Assembly (NCBI GenBank): GCA_037892935.1
Contig: JAYXKI010000005.1
Coordinates: 992,001-1,056,000, forward strand
Direction of reading: 5' to 3'
DNA length: 64,000 nucleotides
Origin: Phlebopus portentosus
Lineage: Eukaryota > Basidiomycota > Agaricomycetes > Boletales > Boletinellaceae
Position numbers and translations under genes: made by a program. Each line of letters opens with the position of its first letter. Position 1 is the first letter of the stretch. Of this stretch, positions 10,749 through 23,800 are shown piece by piece. The notes beneath the pieces were generated by a model. That model was not told where the DNA came from, ran no database searches, and was given only the letters and a program-made list of their open reading frames with translations.

Positions 10749-13700
10749 TCAAGCAATCGCTCTGAAGCGACTTGTAATATCCTCCCAAGGTACGTGTTCA
10801 ATGGCCATAGAAATCACAGGAAGAGAAGCATATAGCGCCCAGGCGAGAGCCACTATGCCAAGACTAATTCAGTGATCACGAAGAGAAGCAAGAGAAAGGA
10901 AGACTCACAAATCAAAATAGGAATCCAGAAAACAATGAGCATACGGTCTTCTATATTCATTATGCAATCAGCATGGATCAAACCCATAAGCAACGGAACA
11001 AACTCGCCTTTCTTTGCGGTCTTGACGGGTGCCTTTGTCTTTGGTCGGTACGAATACGCCTGAATTTCCTTTTCGGAGACTTGCAATTGTTTCTGACTAT
11101 ACCCAAAGCGGCGAAGGATCGAGCGAGAAGACGATGGTGCAGGTGCGAACGGCGGTTCGGCTACATCCTCTGCTAGTACTGTCTTGCCACTGATCGGTCT
11201 ATGTTCGGTCTCCATCTGAGTCATCCAATTTTCCCATGATGTATGGGACGGATGAATTTCATCTTCTGGGGCCACCCTCTTTTCATCACTCCTTTTGTTG
11301 TGACGCTTCTTGCGGAACGGTGGCCAAGCTTGCATCGGAACGAAGACGGGGAAGATCCACGCCGGTACCCCCGGAAGCTGAGGCATCTGTGGCCTCAGGT
11401 GTGGTGGAGTGATTTGGGCCCAAGCTCGCTGCAGATATGCGGCGAATGTGGCCGCCTGCTTTTCGTCCATAGTCGTATCTTTTCCTGGAGCGTCAGGCAT
11501 AGTCAAAGCATCCGGAGAAACCACAGTTGCATTGTCGTCATCCTCGGTCGCTACGCGGATATCAAAATGATCTTCCGCATCGGAAGCATCCGACGCGACA
11601 GCAGAAGCAGGTCTGCTCGACCGACGTGAACGGGAATGACGGACGCGGCGCCTGAAATGAGTTCGAGAGTGAGGTCGGCTTTCCGGGCCTGAGTCCTCTT
11701 CGACATCACCGAAGTTCGATTCGTCGTCACTCTCCTCGGTTCGATTCTCATTAGCGATGCGAGGGGGATCAAAGAAGCCCTTCGGAGCGAGTTCCAGAGC
11801 AGTATAACCGACCCTTGTATAGATTGATGTATTAGCACCAGCGTTGATTATCTGACGAGCGCAGCAGCGAGAGCCATTAAGAACAGCGGTATGGAGTGCT
11901 GTGTAGCCGTTGATATCCTGTGCATCCAAAGAAATGTCACGCTGAATGAGGAATTCCACGAGCGAAGGGAAGTTCAAGGATGCGGCTAGATGTAAGAGAG
12001 TTTGCCCGGTCTTCGTCGGATGCGAGATTATCGACGTCAAAAATTCCGGTTCTCCAGAATCATTACGCATATCCAAAGATGTCAGGGAGTCAATAATGAT
12101 CTTCTCGAACTCGGCATCGTCTCCACGACCCAATAAGAGGCGACGAGAATCAGGAAGTGCGCTGTTTGCCAGACTCATCATTTGACTGGTGTTTCTGGCG
12201 CTGCCTTGAGAATCCTGTGAGGTACCAACGATACGCATTGCAATATCCTTCGCATCCTCAATCTTGCCGGTCATCTTCAGGCCAACAACTTGCAAAGCAA
12301 GCTCCATGCTAGATATACCACGTCAGTCAGTAGAGGACTTAAGAAAGGAAACCGAAGAAACATCTACGTACAGTGTTCGGTCGGTCTCATCGATGTAGGT
12401 GAACAAAGCAGGAGCTCCTCCTGTCTCCATTTTCAAGCTTTCCAGAGTGACTGGAACGACGCCTGGGGTTGCCCTCGGCGGCAGAATGCAGACCAGAGTA
12501 TTTTCACTCCATCGGGTAGTTGAGCTTGAGACGACGTCGCCAAAGACGCAGTTGTACAAAACAGATGGATGGAAATTGGAGCCGAGAACGGTCACTTCAA
12601 TACCACCGAAGGTCGGACCAGACGAAGGAATCAGACGGTGAATCTTTGGCGCGGGTAGAGACGGAAGTGGGGGATCAGTGGGAGGGTGAAGCATATTGTA
12701 GGATAAGGAAGGAAGTTCAAGACTCGGCGAGGTGCCATCCTGCGTGGGAGGAGACGACGGAGCTGTATCAGGCGGTGAGAGAGGGAAGAATGAGTATGGC
12801 TGCCGGAAGACATCATGCATGAGCCTGTCTGCGTGCTCTGAAAAGCTTGACTGTGGAGAGACCGGGGACGGGTTAGAGTTGGAAGGAGAGGGGAGCGCAA
12901 TGTTGCTTTCCCTCCTTTGATGAGTGGAGGTTGAGCTTCTAGCATCTGCAAACATCGAGGGAGCGAAAGGGCTGAAGGGTGTCATCAAGGCTGATTCGGC
13001 CTGCATGGACGCGAACTCAGGAGCAGTAGTATCGACACGAGAATGTTCCATTATCTCGATCGACTCTGATCGACGGGTTCGACTGACTGCCAATCTGTCA
13101 CTGTCGTAAGGTTTCTGCCGTCTCTTCGTTGAAGATGCATTTTCCTTTGTACCCAATGGACGACGTCTAGAAGGAGCTCCGGAGTTTGCTGTGACGGGCT
13201 CGCACGGAGGAGCCAGTGGAGGATGGGGATTCCAATCGGACTCTACAAGATACGGCGCGACATGTTGCTTAGAGGCGTTCTTGTCGGTTGATTTATGATC
13301 ATCGGTGATCATGATCGGAGGACTCATGCCCTTTCCTACGAGACGGCCAATTGCATCTTTCATCGTGAAGTGGACGTTGAATCCCACCTTCTCGCGGTGG
13401 TGCCGGCAATAACAGGTGATTCGAAGTGGAAGAACGACAGAGCCACTTGAAAAGTCCAAGGTATCGGGGCAGTTGAATTGTACAATCTTTGACGAGGAAT
13501 CGTTATCACCTTCGTAGGACTCCGAATCAGAACGAGCGGGTCTGACACGAGCTGCGATCTTCCGAGCCACTCGTTTAGCCTGCAACTCAATAAGTCGGGG
13601 TACAAATTAGGAGACTATAATTCCGCTTTCATACCTCACGACCCTGACAAGTGGTACAACTGAAGACCTGCTTTGAAGGATTGGAAGCACAAGTTACTTC

Positions 13701-14649
13701 CGCATCCATATACAGGGTATCCGTCGGAGATGCATCTTGGTAACAAGAATGAATACAGATTCCTTATATCAAACAGCCATGATAAGCATGACTTACCAAT
13801 CCTTCCTTCCTTACGCGAGCGTCTTCGTGTTGCGGTTCCCTTCGGCAGTTTTAACCACTTCCAACTGCCTACTCTATCGTAACTCTGAGGGTCGCCAGAA
13901 GGGCCGCAGGGTAGCGCAAGGTCTAGAGTAACTCGAACTTGGGTCTCAACGCGAGACTTGGTACCTGTGACTGGAATGTTGGGAGTCAAGATTGCTAAAC
14001 TGCGGAAAGCAATAACATGTCGATCAATACCCAACAAGGGTACAAGGAAAAAGAAACATACTTGAAGCAGGAGTCTTTCGCGGGGAAGATGACCCTATGG
14101 TGCATTGTACTATCCACCTTGCGAGGTTGGACAGGCGGGGGAGGAATGACTCTGGTAGGCATCGCTGTTGTAGAGACGGTCTGTGGAACCAAATCTGGGA
14201 GAGGCGCGCTTTCGGAGGAAGAGTTATCGGAAGAGAAATTTGAGAAAGTGGATGAGCTATATGGCGTTTTAACCTCGGGCTGTGATTGCGCAAGATGAAA
14301 CACGGAGGGATTAACTGCGAGTTGAGATTCCGGCAAGATAGGACTAGATGAAAATGTGTTGGAACGTGCTCTTGTCCTGAGAACCAAACAAAGCTCCGAA
14401 AGAAACGTACTCCTGAGACCGGACATTTAGCATTTCCTCCAATAAGCGGAGGCTTGCTTCTTCGATCTTTGGCATTTCCTGTTGTTCCTCGTTGTTCCAA
14501 GATGTGTTTTCTGACTCTGATACTGGTTCAGGTGAGAAGTTACACCACGCGGAGAAGTCGACCGTATCCGGGTTCGAAGGTTCGTCGGACAACGATTCAG
14601 ATGTTGAGGGCGACGGCGAGCGCGTACTGCAGCCTTCGTTCGCCGACAT
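10749..14649 (-). CDS. MGA2: Mga2/Spt23-type membrane-anchored transcription factor (IPT/TIG, ankyrin, TM)
   Basis: The family consists of ER-anchored precursors that are cleaved to release a transcription factor controlling fatty-acid desaturase and hypoxia genes. The start MSANEGCSTRSPSPSTSESL opens an acidic, Ser-rich activation-type region. An intron at the GTACGT after RSQ leads to DPILPESQLAVNPSVF. The family core follows: IPVTGTKSRVETQVRVTLDL, a Cys-containing strand, then ARKIAARVRPARSDSES and QFNCPDTLDFSSGSVVLPLR. The IPT/TIG fold reads IHRLIPSSGPTFGGIEVTVL (about 12640-12560). Ankyrin repeats follow (GQTLLHLAASLNFPSLVEFL; NGYTALHTAVLNGS). The C-terminus carries a hydrophobic helix, IVFWIPILI joined by an intron to LALAWALYASLPVIS, and ends SRFRAIA. 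All the elements of the family are present in order. Length about 1150 residues is normal. Confidence 0.88.
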
Positions 14650-17200
14650 GGTTGATAGTCAAGGCGGATTCACGACGAGCAAAACGAATGGTTAGATGGA
14701 CAGTAGAGACGATAAAATACACGAGTGAATACGTACCACGGAAGGACACGGTCAGTCAGTCAACTAAAGGAAAAGCACGTGCAAACCTTATGTAACAGTC
14801 GTGTGTGTCGAAGCTTAGGTCTGTGGCTCTTCTGCTAAGTGCGTACTAGTAAATAGCCTGAGGTCGATGTCTGTCGCAGAGATCTCTTAGCTCGACACTC
14901 TTTATACTTCTTCGAGAACCTTGCTTTGGCAGCACCACTATCTATCTGTTCTTTCGGTCTCTTTCATCTGATCCGCGCTATACCAGATGCCTACTCCAAC
15001 GCTTGGGATAAGGCGGAAAATATCTGTGATCAGCTCAATTAGCAGACTATGTAATCTATGCAGGGGAATCAACATAGCATTCTAGTCAATCTCTGCCTAC
15101 TCCATAGGATCTTCGACGATGATGCTAATGATGGTTATGCTGACGGGCCGAAAGACGGCGTCTTTGCGAATACTCAATAGTCAATACTTGCGCAGTTAGA
15201 AACCTGCGCATTCATAAAGCAGAAATCAAATCCGTCTTTGCAACGGCCTGATGTGGTTTTAAAGAGCGCCATTTCCGTTTCAAGCAAGTGCATTATGTAT
15301 CGTTTCATAACCAACTCGCCGCCCGTAGCTGGCTTCGTAGCCTCCCTGACTCGCTTGACCCAAAGCCGCCATCGTCGGCGAAAGCTTGGCGCAACGCTTT
15401 GCGACTTGTGACATTATATTTTCTGTACAACCTGTGAGAACATAGCCTGCAGCCGCCGGTATTCTCTTCGCCTATCAGTTGACCACTGTTCGGTTATCTT
15501 ACGCTTTTGCGTCGCTGGATTTCTGAAGTAATGCGCCCTCAGGCTTCTCTCAGGGGTGTCCGCCCTTTTCGGAGAAAGAGACCTTCGTGTGTTATATGCA
15601 CAATTGGAGGCGGATGTCCTCCATTACTGTCTTCAGGTTCAATCGCTCGCGTTCCGCTTCCGAAAGTAGTTCGATCGGGATGTGCTTCGCCTCCGTAATC
15701 GTCCGCTAGAGAAGCAATGCTACACACACAAGTAATTTGCTGATGGCCAGAAAAGTTACTGTTCTTCTTACTTAAGGTTCGTCTCCAAGTCAAATATTCC
15801 TAACGCAATTTTGGTGAGTTCTTTTAACCTTATTATTCTGAGCTATATTTAGTCTTAATTGCTTTCTTATTACTGCATCAGCTGGCAAAAGACAATATCT
15901 GTTTGCCGAAATTCCAGCTGAAGACGGAGGTAGTGCGTTTTGTGGTTACACGTTCAGGCGCCCGTTTTCGGCGCGATGCAGCTCAATCTTCCTTCACTGC
16001 ATGGCTTCAGCACAATTGGACCTGCTGTGTGTTGTGGACGAATGGGAAACTTAGCAAATGCCGATCTGTTCGCACTTCCGGGTTTTCTACAATGACCAGC
16101 TCTCCAAGCATACGAGCTTTCTATAAAACACATAAGCCTTGATTTTTGCTGTGGCACGCATATGATCTAAAGCTAGACATTATCATGACCTTGCTCCTCA
16201 GTTTCGAACTCTTTTGGAGAAACAAGAGGCCCACATTTCATTTGATCGGCGCCATAGATACACGTTGACGAACCCGGGGACGTCTGGAGTACAAAGAGTT
16301 AGCAAAGTCCTCGGCAAAATCTCGTCAAGGTGTTTTCATTCTTTACCACTGAGCAAAAGTGCTTCAGACCATTATCGCTCTAATCTGAGGCTACTATCCG
16401 GTATCGTTGTTGAACAATTTGTCGAGACCGATATAGGGCAATATAATACTGATGAACCAGAAATAAACACGATCAGTGATCGCAAGAGCCGCACAGACAA
16501 TCTAACAGACACCCTCCGCATCATCGTTTGTTCAACATTTGCAATTCTTCGTCTTCCCCCGTGGAGTTCGAGGGAAGTTTATATCGCGGTTCATGACACG
16601 TTGCTTGGCAGAAGTCTTCAAGTAATGTAAAATAAGATCTCCTTGCATCATTATACCAGGGATTCTTAGTATCCATAGAAATTTCAAGATAAGTATAGGT
16701 ATCTTTGGATCGTTGCTGGCGAGTCCCAACGCGCCCGGGATATTTTCGACACGGGTCACCCTTCTTCCTACCGGCTCCCGCGTTCACCCGCATCCTCTTG
16801 CTTATCGTTCTTCAGTCTTCTTCCCCATTTTTTTTTCTATTCCTCCTCTTTTGTCGGTAGAATCCGACTCTCGAAGTTAATGTGGCCAGGGTTGCTTCAA
16901 CATGAGTCCGACTTCTTCAGAGATTGCCGAGATCTGAAATTGAAAAGTTTCAGGGCACTGACGGTTTACCAACTCGATAACTCGACAATAGGCAATAGAC
17001 TCATGAGGTCTGAGAAGCCGAGGATAGGTGTTTCGACCACCAGAATGACGAAAATTTTGAAGATTGATCAAAAATAACACAGACGCCGTCATAATGCGAA
17101 AGTATCTCGGCCCGAGACAGTATCAAAGCTCTACAGGTGTCTGTAACTAAGAGCAGCATGGTACTAAGTCTCGGAGCCATCTAGGTGGAACCATTGAGCG
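14650..17200. other. gene-poor stretch
   Basis: I find no recognisable gene in these 2.5 kb. Open frames up to 138 codons exist (for example plus strand near 16214-16630 and minus strand near 16521-16793), but they begin without ATG or overlap on opposite strands. None has a family motif or consistent splice signals. The part next to 14650 must hold the promoter of the Mga2-type gene. I saw no terminal inverted repeats or transposase motifs. Confidence 0.45.
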
Positions 17201-17204
17201 CTCT

Positions 17205-18620
17205 GGGCTGTCAAAGACCACAAATGCTTCCGTGTTGAGGCCGTGGTGAGCGCATAACCCTGTCCGGGAAGGCAGTTGTCCTGGTTGGTCGGAAGGTAGT
17301 CCTTGAGACCGTGTGCTTGATCGCCGCTGGAGTAATAAAGGTTATGTAGTTTGAATTACTGGACTGCGCAGGACCAGCGTTCTGAGCATTCGATCTTGAC
17401 AAGTTGAATCCCGAATTGAAAGGGGATATACGAATGCACCGTATTCAGTCTCAGAGCGTGCACACCAGAAGCAAAAGGCGCTTTTTAGTTCATGTAAGAG
17501 ACGCCTCCCCGCGAGAACGGATCGCATTTTTGATCAAGTCGACCAAGAATACAATTCCTGCGATAAGTAAATCCTGGCTTAACCGTTGAAGTTTTTAATG
17601 AATAGGGTCGACTCCAGCGCCATTTCTTCGAAGAGCAAAGTTTGGTCTCCGACGATAACACAGGGATATCGAGAAGACACTGATAACCAGGACTCGCTTT
17701 GTGCTTCTTTCCTCCGTTTATGCCGGAATGATCGTAAGGCAATCAGAAAGATGGCTTCGCTTAATTAACGAAGGCATGTCCACAATCATTCGCATGGTCG
17801 GAAGCACAGGCGTACCTTTGCAAGTGAGCAAGTCAGATTCTGTTTTCCCGGTGTGGGGCATCAGTCAACCTAGCACCTCGAAAGAAAGGACCTGAAGAAC
17901 AGGGTAATCATATACGCTCAATTCGAAAATGAGGTCGGAAAGTCCGAAGACCCTCGGACAGAGTTTAGCGGTGAGCGTTAACGATGAGCCGCTTACCATG
18001 TTGCATCTCATAGCATTCAAACTGACTTTTCAACCAACCAACTGTCATAGGCTTTGTCATAATGATTGCATGCATTATACCGATGGAAAACGCAATCAAT
18101 CCCATCGGCACAATAACTAGCAACCGCCGTGATATTTCAAAGATGGCGAAACAAGTGTACTACGGTATCTAAAGAGCACCGACTGATCAATGCACGCCTG
18201 AAACGACTGGCCTGTGAAGAGTAGCACGCACCGTTTTGTGAAGCGTGTAGAGCGGGAAACGCCTGAGAAACTCGCCTGCTATAAACGCAATCGCATGCTT
18301 CGATAGAGCATCAGGATGATGTGAGACGTGGTCTTGTCGGAATCGGACCACGATGCGGGAAAATGAAACAGTTTTCACCACCAACAATTTTCGGCACCAA
18401 GCTACCAGTACATCGAGTAAGGAGACTTGCAAGATGCCTTCTATAGTCGAAAATAGCAAGAATCGGGTGGGCGTAAGTGTGAAGTTTCCTATTTCCTGCA
18501 GACGACGACCTTGTTCAGCTATGGCCGTCGCGTCGTTGAATTGTCTGTTTGGTCGTATTTACCAGAGTTTGATTTGATCTTGATTGATGACGCCGGATCG
18601 TCATACACGTGAATCCCGCC
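17205..18620 (-). pseudogene. possible decayed or highly diverged multi-pass membrane protein gene
   Basis: Scattered minus-strand segments look like exons of a polytopic membrane protein. They include RFLLFSTIEGILQVSLLDVL near 18440, YTCFAIFEISRR joined to LLVIVPMGLIAFSIGIMHAI near 18150-18080, LSQDLLIAGIVFLVDLI near 17550 and a Thr/Arg-rich end near 17400-17211. The second segment fits an acceptor just upstream and a GTAAGC donor downstream (near 18004). I could not build one unbroken frame: stops lie between segments and no start ATG has workable splice phases. The style recalls the DUF6533/DUF6534 families, but the diagnostic motifs are missing. Decay or a wrong model are equally possible. 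Confidence 0.3.
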
Positions 18621-18673
18621 TAAAGCACGTCCGAGTCAACAGAATCTAAAGTCGGTCGCTACTTAGCGCCTCC

Positions 18674-19847
18674 ATGTTTCGCTCGCGGCTGTTCTGCAGG
18701 CCTGCTCGGACGCTTGTTTTCTCTCGAGCATACGCTACTTCGGGCTCTCCTCATGCATTAGTTTTCTTAGAGCATCGTGGTGGTACAATCGAACCAGGTT
18801 CGCTATCGGCTTTAACGGCCGCAGGACAATTAGGGGGGAAAGTAACCGGTCTAATCGTCGGGGCGCCCGACGAGGTCAAGCAAGCGCTTGAAAAGGCGCG
18901 GAAGTAAGTAGGAATGAACGTCGAGTCACTTTACGGACAACTGCTAAGTAGGTATTTGACTTGTCAGGTTGAAGGGACTTGCAAAAGTACTACATTCAAG
19001 TTCCGAACAATATGCTGTCGTGCTACCGGAGATTGTTTCTCCTTTGTTGAAGCAGGTTCTGGGAAAGGAGTCCCCCTTCACTCATGTCGTTTCTGCGCAC
19101 TCGTCGCTTGCTCGATCCATACTTCCGCGCGTAGCAGGTGCATTGGATGCAACAGCTGTATCTGACGTCACTTCAGTCGAGCACAACGCAGATGGGACTA
19201 CAACATTCACGCGTCCCGTCTACGCCGGTAACGCCGTAGCCACTGTAAAGGCTCCTCCAGCGCCTCCTCTGACTTTCTTTACCGTTCGCACGACGGCCTT
19301 CGACGCCATACCTACGGCAGATACGGAGGCTGAAGCTGAGGAGTTACCGCCCGTAGAAGTTAGTAATTCCTCCGTTGAGCACGTTCGTACAGAGCTCACG
19401 AAGAGTGACCGACCGGAGCTCGGCGCAGCAAGTCGCGTAGTATCTGGGGGCCGTGCTCTCAAGAATGCTGAAACTTTCAAATCAACACTCGAGCCACTCG
19501 CGGATGTCCTGGGCGCTGCGATTGGTGCTTCCCGCGCAGCAGTCGATGCGGGCTACGCGGATAATTCTCTTCAGGTTGGTCAAACCGGGAAAGTTGTTGC
19601 TCCGGAACTCTATGTGGCAGTCGGTATTTCTGGTGCAATTCAGCATCTTGCCGGCATGAAAGACTCGAAAATGATTGTTGCAATCAATAAGGTACGCACA
19701 CGTTTTATGAATCTGCGTTACCGCTACTCTAAACTTTCCGTTCGTTATTAGGACCCGGACGCACCGATTTTCCAGGTAGCCGATGCAGGCCTCGTAGCAG
19801 ATTTATACGAAGCAATACCAGATTTGGTCCAGAAGCTTAAACAGTAA
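18674..19847 (+). CDS. ETFA: electron transfer flavoprotein subunit alpha, mitochondrial
   Basis: The protein is the FAD-carrying subunit of ETF. It passes electrons from acyl-CoA and branched-chain dehydrogenases to ETF-ubiquinone oxidoreductase in the mitochondrial matrix. Exons are 18674-18903, 18968-19691 and 19752-19847, giving 349 residues, the usual length. The first 20 residues ([20 protein letters not shown]) form an Arg-rich targeting peptide. The N-terminal domain holds [20 protein letters not shown]. The C-terminal FAD domain includes [11 protein letters not shown], then [40 protein letters not shown] and [20 protein letters not shown], the family signature. The end reads [15 protein letters not shown]. 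It is convergent with PEX5; only 57 bp separate the stop codons. Confidence 0.95.
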
Positions 19848-19904
19848 ATGCAATATTATTACTTATACAATCTACATCTTTTGAATATAAGATAGGATAG
19901 TTAT

Positions 19905-22222
19905 CTAGAAATCAAATCCTTCGGCACGGAATGCTGCTAGATCACCTCCGGGCTGTGCCTTACTCGCAAGCTCTTCGCGTCCCTTTGTACAAGTGAGACT
20001 TCAGACTACTATTGAACATACGTAAATTATACGTACCATTTGAATAAGAGCTCGACGCAGAGTGAACCAAAGCTGTTCGCTCTTATCTCCCGAAGCCGAC
20101 TCTTGCATGGTCAGGGCGCTCAAGAAGTGTTCAGCGGCCTCTTTATCAGCTCCAATATTCAAACCTGTCGGGTAAAACAGGCCGATGAAAAACAAAATAA
20201 ATGAAAAATCTGAACGAAATCTCACAAGCAACTCCAACATTATAAATAGCACGTGTATATGTCGGACGGAGCCGTAAAGCTTCTCGATACGCGCCCAGAG
20301 CTTCTTCAGGTTTATTTCCGTTGCTCAATGCCGAGCCATACCGGTTCCATAACAAATAGTCGCGAGGGTTCACGGCAAGCGCAGCACCAAAGCAGTCCTT
20401 TGCGCGTTCGAAATCGCCATTCGTGTAGAATAAGATACCCAATCCTACTTGAACATCCGCATCTACAACACCTGCGGCGTGCTGTGCCCGGGCGACTGCT
20501 AAAAAGGTATCAGTGACGTGCTCACGAGAGGCCCAGTGCGATTGTCGGAGCCAAGAAGTGGCGTCCTCTTCTGAAGGGGCATGCTCTGGGTATCGTGCTC
20601 TCAGCCAGCGAAGAAGCATGGTGTGAGAGCCTCGCTCGTAGCCTTCATTTGTAAATGCTGTAGCCAGTGTCTAGGAAGCGTCCAAATCAGTCCTGACCGT
20701 AAGACCCCAATTCTTAAAACATATACAAGTAAACCAACGCCTTTAGCTCCCGCCTCTTCCGCTTTCCGTGTGCCTTCCATAAGTGCCCGCATCCCGGCCT
20801 CTTCTCTCTCATCCATGCATCTCGTTTCTCCGAGTAAAATCCAAGCTTCGTAACCTCCTTCCCCGAGTTCACCCTTCTGAATTGCAGCCTCCAAAAGCAA
20901 TGCAGCTTCTGTCAAGGATCCATTATTCTCTAACAGTGTTTTGGCACGTTCGAGACAGGACGGCCCTTCGGGAGATGTGAGATACTTGTTTTCAGTATCT
21001 GAAAATAATAGCCGAGTTGTGACTTAAAGATATAAAAGTAACCATCGATCTTATGCTTACCGAAAGCATAATGCTCCAGTAGCGGGACACCTTCATCGTC
21101 AAATTTCATACCTGGTGGCATAGTATCATCATCAAATTTGCCCGTCCCATTCTCCCAAGCCTCCCGCATGGCAGCCCCGTAATCCAGATTGTCAAAATCT
21201 ATGTCCTCCCTTTCCGATTGCAGATAGCGCTGCAAGTCAGCCTCCCATTCTGCGGTAGAGAGTTCTTCCGGCTCTCCGTCCGCGTTTCGGTGTCTGCAAA
21301 TATTCAATGATTTCCAACTTTGTTTATCAAGACGAGCTAGGTAACATGACGAACCGTTCCATGAACCGTTCCATCACCTTGTCCGCTTCTGACAAAGAGC
21401 TTGCACCTTCCGATACTTCCTCGATCCTGGCAGAAGTCGTTTGGGAGGGCAACTCAAATTGAGCAAAGGCAGCCTCGAACGCATCATCGCGTGCTTTTGC
21501 TTTCCCCTTTCCTTGATCTTGTATAGGAGAGAAGGACTGGGGAAAGCCTGCATTGTAGAGGCCCGCCCCCATTCCCATTGGCCGATACAACGACGATGGA
21601 TTATAAGTATTTCGAATAACTCAATTAAGGCATATGTAAGCTTCAGCAGCCTCAATGTAAGGACGGGACAAACGCACCATCTTGCGGACCGTTAGTCTGA
21701 AGCGAGCTAATTTGCTCCGGTGCGTGTGTTATATTCTGTACTTTCCCAAAGTCCGAGGCCCAATCTGAGGCCTGAGGAGCTCCGGAAAGCTTCTGCATCT
21801 CCACGCGCATCCACGTGTCTTGAAGCTCTGTATTAGGTTGCATCTGAGACTGGATTTGAGGCCCGGCCACATTTATGTTATTCATCCTTTGCGCCAATTC
21901 CATCATGGATGAGTGGTCGGGCTGCATAACGGACTGCATGTTCGGAGCTCTTGTATCGAAAAATTGACGAGCCATTGACATGTCTCCTTCGGATACATTG
22001 TTTGCTGACGATGTTGAAGGCAGATGTTGAAGCTATATTATAACCAATATAAGAATTCCTAATGCATCCTAACCTGAAAGCTGAACGTACGCGAGAAGAA
22101 GATGGTCCCGCTGCACGATCTCTCTGTATACTGTGGTCTCCATCTGTATGTTTGAGAACCTGAGCCAACGGATTGTTTGGAAGAGCACACTCGCTGCCCG
22201 AAATAAGACCTTGAAGAGACAT
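19905..22222 (-). CDS. PEX5: peroxisomal targeting signal 1 receptor PEX5
   Basis: The family is a cycling receptor that binds C-terminal SKL-type signals in the cytosol and docks at the peroxisome membrane. The N-terminus MSLQGLISGSECALPNNPLA has the conserved early Cys (residue 12) that is ubiquitinated for receptor recycling, followed by LAQVLKHTDGDHSIQRDRAA. WxxxF/Y-type docking motifs include ASDWASDF and others in the acidic region with STAEWEADLQRYL. TPR repeats fill the C-terminal half. They include EAWILLGETRCMDEREEAG, then VQVGLGILFYTNGDFERAKD, DYLLWNRYGSALSNGNKPEE and ALGAYREALRLRPTYTRAIY. Several short introns interrupt the gene, one of them joining DV to IRNTYNPSSLYRPMGMG. Stop TAG lies at 19905-19907 after AAFRAEGFDF. 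About 640 residues, as usual. Confidence 0.93.
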
Positions 22223-22491
22223 GTTGACTCTATCGAGATAGCGGTGTTATGGCTTAAATTAAGGATAGTAGTCGCAGTCCTCAACGAAGTCTTGAATGCT
22301 GGTGTCGGACGCACCGGACTCCGGCACACGGCTTACCGATGTGGGGAAGCCGGTACGACCGTCGGCGTTAGAAGCCGCAAAATCACATGATCATCGTTTC
22401 CCGTTTTGATCAAGAATTCTGCGGGGTGGCTTCCGTCCAATTCAATCCATGGTCCGCGGCATACGGACTGTCCAGCTGCGCGCCGTCTACC
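22223..22491. promoter_or_regulatory. shared promoter of PEX5 and the DJ-1-like gene
   Basis: A 269-bp gap separates the start codons of two divergent genes, so both core promoters must lie here or overlap the neighbouring leaders. I see no clear TATA box. A CCAAT-like pentamer occurs on the plus strand near 22436. No peroxisome-specific element is recognisable by eye. Confidence 0.5.
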
Positions 22492-23351
22492 ATGTCTCAA
22501 GCTCAAGCGGAAGTATTGTCGGTCGCTGTCTGCTTATTCGACAGAGTCACTGCTCTTGACTACCAAGGGGCTATTGAGCTTTTTGGCCGCCTTGACTCGG
22601 ATCCCGAGTATGCTAGAGCTACCTCTTTACAACCCCCGTGTTTCCTGCGCTTGGTTTTTCTCTCCCACTCTCTTGATCCTGTCACACCAGATATCGGACC
22701 TTCTGTCCTCCCGCAGCGGACTTACAGCGATGCTATCGATTCAAAAGTGCAATTTGATATCCTCCTGGTTCCAGGAGGTCTGTCCTAATCACGCCGTTTT
22801 ACTTGGATGAATGATACATCGTCTATCTTCACAGGACCCGGAGCGCGTCCAGAAGCTGTTCCTGCAGACCTTATTCATTTCTTGAAGCCCCAGATCCCTG
22901 GAGCTCGCTATGTTCTGAGTGTATGCACAGGATCCTGGATTCTGGCGGGTACAGGCATCCTTGATGGTAAACAGGCCACGACCAGCAAGTCCGCCTTCAG
23001 GTCTTGCAAGGTTAATATAATACACGTATGCACGCCAATTCAACATCAATTAATGCCTTCGTAAAAAGGAGGCGACAAGTAAGCAGATTGATTGGGTAGC
23101 CAAGGCACGATGGGTCGTGGATGGCAAAATATGGACCAGCTCTGGTGTCACTGCAGGTACCTCAGACAATTCATAGTACCACTTCTTGTACGTTGAAACT
23201 TTTTTTAGGGATGGATATGGCAAATGCCTTCCTCGTGCATCTCGTTGGAGAGGACATTGTCCAGATAATACGCGGCATCATAGAACTTTCTGGCAGAGCC
23301 TCGGACGACGATGAGTTCGCGGCTGTTCATGGTCTCCTCGGGGACTGTTGA
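22492..23351 (+). CDS. DJ-1/PfpI family protein
   Basis: There are four exons, 22492-22777, 22835-23010, 23069-23156 and 23209-23351, all phases consistent, giving 230 residues. The protein is a single DJ-1/PfpI (class I glutamine amidotransferase-like) domain. MSQAQAEVLSVAVCLFDRVT opens the first strand. FDILLVPGGPGARPEAVP is the oxyanion-side loop. RYVLSVCTGSWILAGTGILD contains the nucleophile-elbow Cys. WVAKARWVVDGKIWTSSGVT and AGMDMANAFLVHLVGED complete the fold. This subgroup (SVCTGS elbow, SSGVTAGMD) matches the fungal proteins annotated as ThiJ/PfpI or isonitrile hydratase-like. The substrate cannot be told from sequence. No targeting signal is visible. Confidence 0.9.
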
Positions 23352-23800
23352 TGGAAAATAATCATTTGATCCTAACTCCCTCGCCAGGCGGAACGCCGTG
23401 TAGAGGATTCTTGTTATGTTACTTGTGCACATGTATATATCTAGTCAAGCCCGAGACGTCATCTTCTACAACACACCGTATGCATATGGATAACAAGACC
23501 AGATGATTTATGTGTTGTGTGTACAAACTGAATATTTTGGATTTAACTGATTGTGAGGCTTGATCCGGTAGGTGTTTGTTATTGTTTTGTGGACTCTGAA
23601 TAAAATATAAGGAACGTCGATCCGCTCTTGATCGTCGTGGATCGCGAAATTTGCCTTCCAAATGGTTCATGCTTCATGCACGGATATGGCGGCGCTTCTT
23701 GCTTTTCATCCACACCAAAAACCCTCAGTGCTCCTGCTTGTGACTCTGAGAAACTCCAGTGCTATTACCGGTAGACTATTTGTCCTCAGCGGAATCCAAA
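23352..23800. other. intergenic between DJ-1-like gene and MRI1
   Basis: This holds the 3' untranslated region of the DJ-1-like gene and the promoter of MRI1. Short frames on both strands have no family resemblance. An upstream ATG near 23662 is out of frame with the MRI1 start chosen here and would lie in its leader if transcription starts that early. Confidence 0.5.

Noticed and set aside
16214..16630. 138-codon plus-strand frame
   Set aside because: It begins at TTG, overlaps a minus-strand frame, and has no motif or splice partner.
23205..23432. minus-strand frame overlapping the end of the DJ-1-like gene
   Set aside because: It is antisense to a well-supported exon.
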